This document shows, in pieces, positions 12,891 to 24,770 of a stretch of 64,000 nt of DNA. The DNA is from Pogostemon cablin (Eukaryota > Streptophyta > Magnoliopsida > Lamiales > Lamiaceae). The position numbers were made by a program, and so were the translations under genes. Position 1 is the stretch's first letter, and each line of letters starts with the position of its first letter. The stretch covers positions 22,636,064 to 22,700,063 of the forward strand of contig CM042997.1 in NCBI GenBank assembly GCA_023678885.1. Reading direction: 5' to 3'. The notes under the pieces were generated by a model. The model had not been told where the DNA came from. It ran no database searches and was given only the letters and a program-made list of their open reading frames with translations.

Positions 12891-13439
12891 GCGTAGTCTC
12901 GACTTCGTCTCTTCGATTCTTGGCACTTCCACTCCAATTTTGCTATGAAAACCACTTAAATAGCTCCACTAACACCTGATTCATGCTAATTCACAATAAA
13001 TATAGGTTTTCCACCTATTTCTACCTCAAAACTCTCCAAAACTAGCACAAAACATAATGTCAAACTCGTGAATTTACACACTCATCAATGAGCCAGGGAT
13101 TATATTTTTTATCCTCAATCTTCTTAATCAAGAATTACATGAACAATTATAATTATGCCCTTAATATTGATATGGAATTTTGAAGACAAAATAGCATATG
13201 AGTAGCATTGTTTTATTAATAGAACATTAAATATATCAGTAACGATAAAGATAAAATATTATCAATCACAAAATTAAAGTTACATTCACACCGTTCTATT
13301 TAAAATTTATAGGCCTAGTAGCCTATGTTTTTTGGGATACGAGTTCAAATTTTAATTAATGGATCATGGTTAAAAATTAACTGTTACATTTTAAAGTGGA
13401 CTTTGGCCCAATTATAAATTAAATATACAACAAAATATT

Positions 13440-13681
13440 GGAATAATAATGAGTTTAAGCAAAATTTTAAACGCGTGTTTAAATATGGAAAATGCGCTAT
13501 TAATACATGTGCGTATTAAAATTATAAATTAACCCTATATTTTCGTTTGTGTAATAAAATTATAGCCTTACTATATTCTCGCCTCTCCCATAGGATACCG
13601 GTGTATGAGTTAATAAGCCCTTGATCAAGATTTGTGTCTGCAGTTGGTATCAGAGCATGTAAATATTTTTGTAGACCTGCC
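13440..13681 (+). mobile_element. Possible 3' end of a copia LTR plus primer-binding site
   Basis: At about 13646-13658 the sequence TTGGTATCAGAGC matches the standard copia primer-binding site for initiator Met tRNA, directly after a stretch ending TGTCTGCAG that could be an LTR end. No second LTR or pol is visible, because a gypsy solo LTR begins at 13682. This would be a small plus-strand remnant of a separate copia element. The call rests mainly on the primer-binding-site motif. Confidence 0.4.
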
Positions 13682-15198
13682 TGTAACAACAAATTTTGTA
13701 TTTATAATAAAATAAATACAAAATTGGGTACAAAGATAATTTTTGATGGATTTAATTTGGAAAAGATGTAAGCAGGTTACAATCTCTAATCAATCCTCTG
13801 ATTCTTCTCTCGAACCAATGTGGCTTTGACTTGACTTGTGTTTGTGTTGGCTTTGACTTTGTTTACTTGATTGTGATGACTGTGTTGACAGCGTGTGTGT
13901 TGAGCTGGATCTTCAAACGAAGCTTGTTCGAACTCGGGTGTGTAGTCTTGAACGTTGATCCGGAGGTGTTGAACCTTTGTTCGGATTGAACGTTGACTGA
14001 GATCTTTCCACGAAGAACACGTGATCTGGGGGGCTTGAAGCCTTGATCCCAAATTAATGGTTGTTCTTGACTTGAAGCTTGCTTGATACCTTGAAGATCT
14101 TGAGCTTGAAGCTTTGGAGGCTTGAAGATTCGTTGAAGATCTTGAGCTTGAAGTTTTAGAGGCTTGAACACTTGAATCTTTGTTGAAGATCTTGAGCTTG
14201 AAGCTTTAGAAGCTTGAAGACTTGAATCTTTGTTGAATATCTTGAGCTTGAAGACTTGAAACTTTGTTGAAGATCTTGAGCTTGATGCTTTGAAGACTCG
14301 AAGGCCGCTTGAAGCTTTGAAGATTCGAAGGTTGCTTGAAGACTTGAACTTGAATACTTGAGCTTGAAGACTTGAAGATCCGAAGGTCGCTTGAAGCTTT
14401 GGAGACTTGAAGTTTTGAAGACTCGAAGGCCGCTTGAAGCTTTGGAGGCTTGAAGTTTTGAAGACTCGAAGGCCGCTTGAAGCTTGAAGATCTTCGAAGA
14501 TCACTTGAAGCTTTGAGCTTGACGACTTGAAGATCTGAAGGTCGTTTGAAGACTTGAAGATCCTCGAAGGCCTTGAGCTTGAAGCTTTGAAGATCGCTTG
14601 AAGACTTGAAGATCCTCGAACGTTCTTCGCTTGGAGCTTCGAAGACTTGAAGATCGCTTGAAGTTCTTCACTCGTTCTTCGCTTGAAGCTTTGAAGACTT
14701 GAAGATTTGCTCGTGTTCTCGATCTCTTCAGGCGCGTCTCGTCTTCGGCTGCTTGAATCCATTTCTGTCCCTCTACTGAATGGCGGAGACCCCCTTTTAT
14801 AGGTGAGAAAGGAGGTCCAGGCCACCTTTGGGCCTCATTTAACGGGCTTGGGCTCTAACTTGATTGGACCATAATCGGACATATTTGACTTGGGCCTGAT
14901 TTAATTTATACGGGCTTGTTTGACTTGGATCAGGCCTCATTTGACTTGGGCCTAGTTGACTTGAGTCAGGTCTTATTTAACTTGGGCTTAATTGACTTGG
15001 GTCAAGCCTCATTTAACTTGGGCTTAATTGACTTGGGTCAGGCCCCATTTAATTTAAGCCTATTTAATTTGTTGGGCTCAAATTATCTATTAATTTACTT
15101 TAGGAATTAATTTATTTAAATTCTAAAATAAATTAATATTTAATTAATAAAATCCACGTGTCGCCATTTAATTGGACCGTAAATTTTAATTGCTTACA
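13682..15198 (-). mobile_element. Solo LTR of a Ty3-gypsy element, minus strand
   Basis: On the minus strand it begins TGTAAGCAATT and ends TTGTTGTTACA. The ends resemble those of the LTRs at 31921 and 37322, and a translated stretch near the 3' part (VQSEQRFNTSGSTFKTTHPS) parallels one in those LTRs. Flanks CTGCC (13677-13681) and CGGCC (15199-15203) are a 5-bp target duplication with one mismatch. A TATA-like CTATAAAAGG lies near 14790 on the minus strand. No internal region or second LTR is present, so this looks like a solo LTR. The middle (about 14040-14720) is a long GCTTGAAGACTTGAAGATC-type minisatellite that gives an accidental 320-codon open frame. Confidence 0.78.
14040..14720. repeat. 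GCTTGAAGA/CTTGAAGATC minisatellite within solo LTR
   Basis: Repeats of about 10-30 bp built from CTTGAAGATC, GAAGCTTTG and GCTTGAAGA fill roughly 700 bp. The frame translated from the minus strand is a low-complexity run of SSSLQSFK and FKASS-like motifs with no resemblance to a folded domain. Confidence 0.8.
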
Positions 15199-15203
15199 CG
15201 GCC

Positions 15204-16327
15204 TTTTAAAAAAAATCTTTACTTGATATTTTGTAAAAAAAAAATTGAAGTTTTTTTTTTTTTAAAAATATAGTTTGATAATATAAAAATGACAATTCTG
15301 TAAAAAAAATGTGATTTGAATTGAAAAGTATATGATAACCACCCACCAACCACGGAACTCCAAAAAAGGTATAATTTATTTCTTATGATTAACATGATAT
15401 TTACATGATATTGTATATGTACATGATATTTTATATGCTTTCCTAACATGCTCATGATATTGTATATTGTATATGTTCTCTTGACATGATATTGTATATG
15501 TACATGATATTTTATATGCTTTCCTAACATGCTCATGATATTGTATATTGTATATGTTCTCTTGACATGCTCATGATATTGTATATGCTCTACTAACATG
15601 CAATGTTCAATATTTATATGATATTATTTATGTATAATATTTACATGATATTACTTGATATGTTTTATAGACAAAATAAGTTTGCAAATGTATTTGCTAA
15701 TAAGTTTGTCAATGTCCTTGCAAATATTTAAATTTTAAGAATATAAATAAAGTGTTTTAAAAAAAATTATTATACCTTGAAAATTAACATTATTTTTCTA
15801 TGGCAGAAGATACGATATCTACTATACATAGGATCTCACTAAATATAGACTCTCTTTTATTAAATACACACCCTCATTATTATATAATTAAGATATATAT
15901 TTTTAAAAAGTCTAAATTACCCTTAATTTATTAAATACACACCCTCACTATTTAGAATTAAAAATAAATAATATAACAATATTATATTCTATAATTAATT
16001 AATTCACAATCTTCCCTCACCGGTCAAAAAAGCACTGTAAATTCTTTTCCTTTGTAATTGCGTTGATTGCAGTTGGAGTGTAGCACTCATTTTCAGGCCA
16101 TGTTCTCCACTAAATTTTTTTATAATTAGACACGAACATATGTTGAATCACAAAGGATCGGATCAAATACGAATTCTTTTATTAATCTTCATATCGAAAT
16201 CCGATGATTTTAATTTCTTAAAAAAAATATTAACATACAAGAGAGCTCGAATATCTATCTTATGACACCTCTTTTAAACCACAAGGAGAAATATCATTCA
16301 CAAATAAAGATCAATTACGAACACCAA
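15204..16327. other. AT-rich spacer with an 81-bp tandem repeat
   Basis: No gene recognised. Two copies of an 81-bp unit (15403-15483 and 15484-15564) made of ACATGATATTGTATATG motifs are followed by partial copies to about 15600. The remainder is AT-rich DNA without motifs. Confidence 0.65.
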
Positions 16328-16336
16328 TTTAATAAA

Positions 16337-17752
16337 GGAAAAGACTTGTGCAGACGTCTCACAAATCTCATTTCGTGAGACGAGTCAAATAAAAGTCAAT
16401 TGAGAGCGCGCGGATCTACCCAACTTAATACCTGCTAAATTTATTCCAATCAACTAAACCAATTCATTTACCTGCTAAATTCATTCCAATCAACTAAACT
16501 AATTCATTCTTTCTTTATGCGATTTGATTTTTTTTTTATTTTACAATTAAGTTAGGCTTTGTTTTATTAGAACATATATTATTATATTGATATTATCATT
16601 TGTAAATAAAGTAAGAAAAATATTTTTCCTTGAGAACACAATTAATGTAAATTGTGTTAAAATAATAATATAATTAAAAAAAATTGGATAATAATTTCAC
16701 TTTTTCCAAAGACTAATGTGAAACGTTTCATGTAAACCCTGAATACTATAAAATATTATCGCTTTCGCTATAAAATGTTATCACTTTTTATTAATATTAT
16801 AAATTGCTCATGAAATAGTTCACTGCACTATTATCACTCTGCATTGATTAAGTATCACTTTTTATTAATAATGTTATCACTTTTTATCACGTAACTTTTC
16901 ATTAATTAAGTATCACTTTTCATTAATAATATTATCACTTTTTATCCGTCTTATGTAAGAGCTTACGTGAGATGATCTCACACAAGACTTGCCCTTTCAC
17001 CTTTTATTAATTTAGTTACCTCATTTTACTTGTTACATTTATAGTTCATGAAAAAGTTCATTAACTGATTATCACTTTTTCTTTATCAGTATCATTTTTC
17101 ATTAAAAATGTTATCATTTTTTATTTTTAAAAAAATTCATTAAATAAAATAATTAGACATTTATCACTTTTCTTTGATCAGTTATCACTCTTTATTAAAA
17201 ATGTTATTATTTTTTATCCGTACTATAAAATTTTCATTAAATAGTTTTAATTGGATGTGTATCACTTTTTATTAAAAATATTAGTATTACTTTATGTTTT
17301 TCTTTCAAATGAAATAATTTGATTAATCGAGTATCACTTTTTCATATTAAAATATTACTTTTTTTAAAAAAATTATCACTATTTAATTTATAAAATTTTC
17401 ATGAAATAGCTCAATAATAAATCTATCACGTTTTTTTTACTAGTATCACTTTTGAATTTTCAATTATCACTTGTTATTTGTAATGATCATATTATTATAC
17501 TTTTAAGTATTACTTGTAAAATTAATAATTAATAAAATCATTGATTAAAAAAACGGAAAAGAAAATATATCCCAGTTAATTAATTGCATATTCGTCTATT
17601 CAATCAAATGTGCTATTTCCGCGGGTTTGCTCGGTGACCTGCTCTCTCCGCCTTTTTCTTTAATTTTTATATTTTATATTATACTAATTAATTGATGGAT
17701 AGTCCGTCTCACGTAAGGGGATCCGTGAGACGGTCTCACACAAGACCTACCC
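16337..17752. mobile_element. Non-autonomous Mutator-like element (about 1.4 kb)
   Basis: A perfect 9-bp direct repeat TTTAATAAA (16328-16336 and 17753-17761) flanks the element. Its ends are inverted relatives: the left reads GGAAAAGACTTGTGCAGACG and the right end, reverse complemented, reads GGGTAGGTCTTGTGTGAGAC, both followed by GTCTCAC and a second GTGAGACG palindrome. A 9-bp duplication fits Mutator-like elements. The interior holds many spaced TATCACTTTTT motifs (about 16760-17490) and a third copy of the terminal sequence near 16957-16998 in right-end orientation, suggesting a composite or internally rearranged element. There is no transposase ORF. Confidence 0.75.
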
Positions 17753-17754
17753 TT

Positions 17755-18050
17755 TAATAAAACCCATGGGGTGTTTGCAGTTTTCTTTTTATTCAAACTA
17801 CGATAGATGAGATAAGCGATTTTAGCTACATGAGTGTGATTATTTACAGCTTTACCAGAGGCGAAGAAGTCGCCATAAATCTTCGATGGCGTCGGTATCT
17901 TCTCAATGAAAACATCTGACAATGGCAAATTTATCGGTATCGGCAAGATTGTAAACACGATGGAGCCTATCGACAAAACTTTGGCTACATCTTTGGGCAA
18001 CTCCTTCGAATCTAGCCCGTTGGGGGTTGTAATTGAATGAAATTGAATTT
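17755..18050 (-). pseudogene. Unidentified coding-like fragment
   Basis: The minus strand has an open stretch of about 100 codons, entered without an upstream ATG after a stop near 18070, containing SIGSIVFTILPIPINLP and KIYGDFFASGKAVNNHTHV. Composition is more protein-like than the surrounding AT-rich DNA and it abuts the Mutator-like element. I do not recognise the family. It may be a captured gene fragment, a single exon, or chance. Confidence 0.25.
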
Positions 18051-18226
18051 GAGGTGTCGTTAATGGAGTTTTTAGATTTCATTTATTGGGAGTGATAGAG
18101 AGTCCAGTTAGTTCTTATTTTATATTATTTGATAAATAAATTAAAAAATGAATATGCATATACTTAAATATAAAAAGGTAGTTTTAGAATTTTAGGGGTG
18201 GGTATATAATAAAATTAAGAATCTTA

Positions 18227-18228
<2 letters not shown>

Positions 18229-18285
<57 letters not shown>
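18229..18285. repeat. (AT)n microsatellite
   Basis: An uninterrupted dinucleotide AT run of more than 50 bases in an AT-rich spacer. Confidence 0.95.
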
Positions 18286-18289
<4 letters not shown>

Positions 18290-19084
18290 ACAAGTAGTTT
18301 TCTTATATAATTTTTAAAAAAAACATATGTGGCACTCTCTCTTGAAATGTTGACTTTAAAAATACAAATGTTGATATATTATTGGTTGAATCCAATTTAA
18401 TATATCATTAATTACTTTGAAATATTAATTAAGGCATGTATTAAAAACTTTTATTTTTTTTATTCTAATCTTAAATTATGAATAATAAATAAAATTTTAC
18501 ACAATTATATTATATAAATAAATGTATAAGAAAAAAATCGTGGTACATGAATTTTTTTTCGTATATTATATAATTTCTTATTTAAAAATATTAAATAAAT
18601 ACTCCATTAAATTTGACATAAAATAAGTTTAAATAATGGAATTTATTTTTAATGTTATTTTATTCTATTTATTTATATAATAAAAACACACTCCCTCGAT
18701 CCCTCCGTCTTTAAAGGATTGCACCGTCTTTAAAGGATTGCACGCCTTATTCGATATGGAAATTAAGAAAAGTGGTTAATTTTAAGAGTATTATGCTATT
18801 TTTGTTATAACTAAATGGTAAAAATATGTTAGGTAATGGTAGTTTTTTTATTGTAAAGGGTGTTTTTTATATTATTTTATTTCCTTTCTATGGAAGTGCA
18901 AATTTTTGTTTTAACTTTAATTAATAATGATAAATTATTTTGTTTGATAAAGTATACACTTTTTTTCAAGAAATAAAGGTGCACACCCTTATATTAAAGG
19001 TTATACCATTTAATATAAAGGGTATCTGGGCACACAGTATCTTCGGGGAACACAAGTTTTAGCCATATAGGATATCAATTAATA

Positions 19085-19328
19085 GTCTCTCTGTCCTATA
19101 GAAACGTGAGCGTTTGTTTTTTCATGTAGATTTAGAGATATAAGATTTTAATATGTCATAAAAGTAAGAGAATTAATATTTTAATGTAAAGTGTATAATT
19201 GTATTATTGTTGTATGGACCCTATGAGATATGGAGTATTTTGTATGGGTTCCAAAAAGAGAAATGTACATTTTATATTGTGACAAACAAAAATGATAAAA
19301 TGCGTACATTTCAATAGGACGGAGGAAG
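19085..19328. mobile_element. Stowaway-like MITE
   Basis: The ends are inverted relatives (left TCTCTCTGTCCTAT; right, reverse complemented, CTTCCTCCGTCCTAT), with TA dinucleotides on both outer sides, as expected for Tc1/mariner Stowaway MITEs. The 244-bp length fits and no ORF is present. Confidence 0.65.
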
Positions 19329-19330
19329 TA

Positions 19331-22300
19331 ATTTAAATTAAAAGAATGTAATAAATATATAAAATAAAACATACAATATGTGTAAATTTTATTTTATTTT
19401 TATTAAAAATGTAAAGCTGACTATAGTATATAAATACATTGGTATTTACTAAATAAAATATTTCAGGCGAAAAATATAATTTTTATACTCCGGCGTAACA
19501 CGCGGGTACTATACTAGTAAATAATTAAAAATGGTGTGTATTCAATAAAAAAGTGTGTGTATTTAATAACACTGTTATGAAATATGATCATTAAAAAAAA
19601 GCTGCAAATAAATAATTAAGATGAAAGATATGTATTATTTTATGAGTTAATATTATGTACATTCAGGTGCACATATACATTTATATTTATAAATTTTTAT
19701 CCATATATAATTTTTAATAATTATAAAGTTTTTTTAAATTTAATTTTTCATTAAAAAATTAACATAAAATTTGCTAACAAAGTGTATATATATTTATTCC
19801 TTATTGTATACATTTTTATTCAATTTATACTTTTAATATATTATTACTAGTTGTTAAGGCACGTCGCATCCACGTCATACATTATAATATATTTATTTTT
19901 GTTACTTTATTATTCTGACAAATCTTAATTTTCAACATAAATAATAAATAATTTAATTAGATCATCTATTTATTAATTACATTACATATATTTCATTAGA
20001 CAATATTAGTCCGATATAATCAAAATTACATTTGTATTTTTTATGGATATAACAACATACAATTATGTATGTTAGGATACATGTTACGTGAGATATACTC
20101 CAATATTTTGAATGATTCACTATGAGCTTTGTTGAAAGCAAAATCTATTTTTTTCACATTAAGATGTAAAGAATTGATGACGACATGCGCTTGCATATTT
20201 CCATAATGACACGGACCTACCTATTAATCTCTATTTCTTTTCTACCAACATCAATAACATTATCTTCTTTCTACATAATTTCTACGCCAATCTGTTCACT
20301 TAATTCTTATAATTACTACTTTCATCTTTACCCACTTTTGAATCTTCCTCTATTTAAAATTTAAAAATATAAATAAATTTTTTTAGGCGGTTTGATTCAT
20401 AAAAACACTTTCCACATTCACTTTCAACATTTTATAGTGTTTGTTTAGCCATTTAAATTCATTCATTGAATTTCTTTATAAATGCATTAATGAGTTGAAG
20501 TTAGAAGGTTGTGCCCATAATTATATCTACAATTAAATATAATTTATTAGTTAAATAATAAATTCTAATAAAATAATCATAAATATAAATAATCTTATTA
20601 GCTTGCGAATTAATGTAAATAAGTAAACAAAATATTATTAGGTGAGATTATATAATATATTAAAATTAAAACATTGTAATTATATTGTGTTATTAATATT
20701 GAATAATGAATCCAAACATAAATAATCTCATTAGCTCGCTAATTGATATAAATAAATAAATATTAGGAATTATAAGTGAGATCATGTATGAAAATGAAAA
20801 GCCAATACATATATATTTTGTTATTAATACTGTAGGGGATAATAAATTGGAATTTAATGGTAAATAGACAAATGTGTCCACAAATATTTTAAAAAACGTG
20901 TCATTTTTAATATATAATGATAATGATTGTTTTTATAATAATTAATGTGCTCTCCAGTCATATATCATTCGTTTTGTTAATACATTCTCTGCTTTTATTT
21001 TTCCATAGAAATTAAGCTTTATTCTTTTTTTTTTTAATTTCCTTTCATTTAAGGCGAAAATCAAATTTAGTGTGACATTCCAAACTTATTAAATGGTAAT
21101 ACCAAATAAGAGTTTTTTTAAATTTAAATTATATTGATTCATTGAATATGTATTATTAATTACTCATTTTAATTTTTTTTTTCGAAGATGATGGTTAAAA
21201 TTAATGATTATTATTTTAGAAATTGCTTTATTTTATATTTATACGTATGAAAAAATTTAAAATAATATACTTAATGATTATTAAAAAATTATTTAGTAAT
21301 TACAACTAAAATTTCAATATTATATTATTTTTATTTATTCCTAGTCAAAATCTAGATTAAATATTTATCTTATTGAATAATTTTCATCAATTATCTTTTA
21401 TAATTTTAAAAATCAAATGAGTTAAATTAATTAATAAAGTAAAAAAGTATCGCACACCCATCCAAGAAAAAAAAAATAATAATATCAATCAAAATATGTA
21501 CCATATTAATTAGGAATGGATTTACCCAACCTGCAGAAATAATTGTGTATATCCAGCTTGATATGTTCCACACGCTAATAACCCAAAGACGTAATCAGCG
21601 AGCTATATACTGATTTTAATTAATTCGATTAAAATAAAAAACTTAGACAAAATTCCATATATTCTTTCTACATCACATTGTCATACGATATAAGACTAAC
21701 ATTCATTTTCAAATAATACACACACCCAAAAATAAAAAAAAAAAACAAAAAAAACATACCACATAAAAGTTCATGGTATAATATAATGAACATCCAATTA
21801 AGGTGACAAAGCCCGATTGCAATACAATTGAGCATCATATCCATGTGTAGGTTCAGCAGATTCATATGCATAAAAAGAATCAAATAATGAAGAATTGTTT
21901 TATGCTATTTTTAATTCCTTTTGAGTTACCCTTGCTCATGACATTAATCTGGTTAATATATAAAGATGGAAGAAGTTTAAAGGTTGTACTAATATGAAGA
22001 GATTAATTGATTACAAATTAATTTTGTAATAAATTTATATATAATAAATAAGTCACTTCTAATAATACATGATTCCTATGGAAATGTAGATTCATTATTA
22101 ATAAAATTTTATTATTATTGTTATTATTATTAAATTAAAAAGTATGGTATGAAACTGAAAGATTAATTATATTTAAAAAATGAAATATTTGAATGAAACG
22201 CTAAAATTGGGTGGGATGGAGGGAGCATTACATTGAAAATTCAGATTTTTAAAATAAAAATATTAGAGACTATAAGAATCTATATGAGCTTCTTCTCATT

Positions 22301-22570
22301 ATATCACTAGGATGAATTGGTGGAATTTTAATCAACTTTTTTAATAAAAATTTTAATTCCGATTCTATGTTAGTTTATGCAAACTTAAAAACCCTATAAA
22401 ACACCACAGAGATCAATTATCAATTTATTTAAGGTAATTTTAAGGCGTGTTTAATTAATTAATTACAATATTGGAAGATACCACATAGATCAATTACCAA
22501 ATTATTTTAGGTAATTTTAAGGCGTGTTTAATTAATTAATTACAATATTGGAAGATACGGAATTAATAAA
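19331..22570. other. Long AT-rich spacer
   Basis: About 3.2 kb of very AT-rich DNA with only short, motif-free open frames. A 46-bp stretch ending in TTAATTAATTACAATATTGG occurs twice near 22430-22555 as an imperfect direct repeat. I see no gene or RNA. Confidence 0.55.
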
Positions 22571-22574
22571 ACTA

Positions 22575-22758
22575 TCCCCTCCGTTCCAAAGATATTGACA
22601 CACTTTCCTTTTTGGGTTGTCCCACAACAATTGACATATTTTTTTTTAAGGATATGGGACCCACACAAAAATTTACATGGACTCACACACACATCACACT
22701 CACAGCTAATACAACTACCCACTACACATTAAATATTATTTCTTTCATACGGAGGGAG
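22575..22758. mobile_element. Stowaway-like MITE, deletion copy
   Basis: Ends match CCCTCCGTTCC and GGAGGGAG. The interior (AAGATATTGACACACTTTCC, then GGATATGGGACCCACAC) closely matches the 265-bp element at 49373-49637, but about 80 bp are missing before the right end. It sits just upstream of the MADS-box gene and could lie in its promoter. Confidence 0.75.
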
Positions 22759-22944
22759 TTTTAAATAAGCCGACTTGAGAATAAACCCTTGATCTGTCTG
22801 CAGTTGATACTCGTACACCTCTCCCAACTTTCTCCATCGTCTCTCCCAACTGAGAGAATACAAGATTTTATTACAGCTAGCCCTACCCTACCCCCCTCTC
22901 CCCCCTCCTGTCTCTCTCTATATACATACACTACTTCTCTCCCC

Positions 22945-23046
22945 AAGTATTATACTCCATCACTTAGCGATCGCCGGTCTCTCTATATATATATACACCT
23001 TCTCTCCCAAGTCCCAAGTACTATACTCCATCACTTAGCGATCGCC
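22945..23046. repeat. Direct duplication in MADS-box 5' leader
   Basis: A block containing CCATCACTTAGCGATCGCCG occurs twice, about 68 bp apart, just before the MADS-box start codon. A short TATATATATA stretch (about 22986-22996) lies between the copies and could act as a TATA box, in which case only the second copy would be transcribed. Confidence 0.8.
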
Positions 23047-23063
23047 GAATTGATCAGTTGATA

Positions 23064-23603
23064 ATGACGAATGGCATGTTGGGGAAGAAGAGAGGCAGAG
23101 GAAGAAAAAAGATTGAAATTAAGAAAATTGAAGAGAATTCGAGTCGTCAAGTGAGGTTGTCCAAACGGCGCCTTGGACTGTTCAATAAGGCGAGTGAGCT
23201 CTGCATTCTCACCGGAGCTCACGTCGCCATTCTCATTCCTCAGAACAACCGCGTCCTGTCCTTCAGCCACCCCCCAAACGACGCCGTTCTCAATCGCTTC
23301 CTCTCCGGGATTCACGACCCCAGTCGTGATGACAACTGTGAAACCCTAATTAGGGATTTTGGGGAGAAGTACTCCGACCTCTGTGCGGAGGTGGACAAGG
23401 CTCGGATAGTGGAAGCCGGCGCGACGCCGTGGTGGGAGAAGGCGGAGGAGGAGATGGGACTGAAGGAATTGGAGCAATTCACGGCGGCGTTGCAGGAGCT
23501 GTTTATGAACGTGGATGTCAAGGCTAATGAATTGGAACTTTTAGGAAAAACAAGTCCTTTAGTTAGGGATTTTAGGCTTTTTGCTTTAGTTAGGATTTTT
23601 TAG
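23064..23603 (+). CDS. Type I (M-type) MADS-box transcription factor, AGL61/AGL62-like
   Basis: An intronless 179-residue protein from an ATG at 23064. The MADS domain covers about residues 9-65: a basic start rich in GRGRKKIEI, then KIEENSSRQVRLSKRRLGLF and NKASELCILTGAHVAIL. Variants of the canonical RQVTFSKRR motif with this spacing are typical of plant type I Malpha proteins. These are DNA-binding regulators, many acting in female gametophyte and endosperm development. The part after the domain has a short helical stretch (WWEKAEEEMGLKELEQF). Family members often have 200-260 residues, so the C-terminus is short; it ends in RDFRLFALVRIF just before a diverged repeat. It may be functional or C-terminally truncated. 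It has no intron, like most type I genes. Confidence 0.82.
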   Translation: MTNGMLGKKRGRGRKKIEIKKIEENSSRQVRLSKRRLGLFNKASELCILTGAHVAILIPQNNRVLSFSHPPNDAVLNRFLSGIHDPSRDDNCETLIRDFGEKYSDLCAEVDKARIVEAGATPWWEKAEEEMGLKELEQFTAALQELFMNVDVKANELELLGKTSPLVRDFRLFALVRIF

Positions 23604-23656
23604 TTAGGTTGAAAAACTTGTTTTACACTTGTTTGTTTGTTTGATTAATAGTAATA

Positions 23657-23733
23657 GTGTATGTTCTATCAATCTTCTATCAAACTAATAATGTATGTTG
23701 TTCTATCAATCTTCTATCAAACTAATAATGTAT
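23657..23733. repeat. About 37-bp tandem duplication
   Basis: TCTATCAATCTTCTATCAAA followed by CTAATAATGTATGTT is repeated twice between the MADS-box stop codon and the PPR pseudogene. It is a local slippage product. Confidence 0.8.
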
Positions 23734-23734
23734 G

Positions 23735-24770
23735 TTCACTTTGATTCTTACATCGCCACTTCTCTGCGGATCTTTCCTGTTCGATAAAATGTCCCAGTGG
23801 GAAGACGTCGCCCTTTGGAACTCCATCATCGATGGGTATTCAAAAAATGGTTTCTTTGAGGAGGGTGTGGTTCAGTTTCGCAGAATGCAAGCGTTGAATA
23901 TCAACCCTGATGGTTATACTCTGTATTTTTCTGGGAATGGGTAGATTCTTGAGTAGTGTTATGCGAAGGAAATCCATGGGTATGATATTAGGAACACAGT
24001 TGGTGATGATCCATTTGTAACTACTGCAATGGTTGATATGTATTCGAGTTTTGGTAGGCCAATGGACGGTTGGAGTGTTTTCCAAGAATCTGGAAATAAG
24101 TACAGCGTTGCTATTTGGAAAGCAATGAACAATGGCTTCTGTGAAAATGGGCTTTGGAGAAATTGCTTGGAGTTGTACTCATTAGCTAAGTTTAATGGTC
24201 TTGAGTTGGGTTCCACAATGTTTTTCAGTGTTCTAACAGCTTGTTCACAGGGGGTGGCTTTGGATTTTGGCTCTCAGATACACTGTGATGTGGTTAAGAC
24301 AGGTTTTGAGGATGATACTTATGCTACTATTTCTCTGTTAACATTTTATTCCAGGTGTGGAGTTGTTGATTACGCGGAGCGAGTTTTTCGTTTAACTGGA
24401 AAAAGAGGAGTTGGAATATGGAACAGCATGATATCAGCTTATGTTCATTGTGGCCTTGGCTATGATGCTTTGGATATGTACACTCGGATGCGTAGCAGGG
24501 AGATTTCGCCTGATTCTTTCACCATATCGAATTGACAGCGTGTTGTACGATTGGGTGGAGCTATTTTTGAGGGATTGTGGATGGAGAACTGATAAAGATG
24601 CCAATAAAACATAATGTTGCTTGTAATGGATATAGCGATGGAAGACTGATGAAATTAGGTGGTTGTTTTCATGGATTGGCAGTTAAGGATGGATTAGACT
24701 TGGATGCTTTTACTGGTAGCTCTATAATAAACTTCTATTCAGAATGTGGACAGCCAATGATAGTATAAAG
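23735..24770 (+). pseudogene. Broken pentatricopeptide-repeat (PPR, PLS-type) gene
   Basis: Three consecutive frames together read as a PPR array. Visible motifs include WNSIIDGYSKNGFFEEGV, VTTAMVDMYSSFGRPMDG, FFSVLTACSQGVALDFGSQI, WNSMISAYVHCGLGYDALDM and SSIINFYSECGQ, about 35 residues apart as expected for P, L and S repeats. Frame changes occur near 23944 and 24535 and the last piece ends at 24766. Intact family members are usually 500-900 residues and bind organelle RNA. Both the N-terminal targeting region and the C-terminal E/DYW region are absent, so this is a truncated, frameshifted relic. Confidence 0.8.

Noticed and set aside
12443..12979. Overlapping open frames of 63-105 codons on both strands
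   Set aside because: They are caused by the GGTCGAACC/GGTTCGACC minisatellite; translations are low-complexity and overlap in several frames, with no domain.
13863..14825. 320-codon minus-strand open frame as a protein gene
   Set aside because: It lies inside a gypsy solo LTR and consists of minisatellite-coded SSSLQ/FKSS runs. The LTR boundaries and target duplication explain it better.
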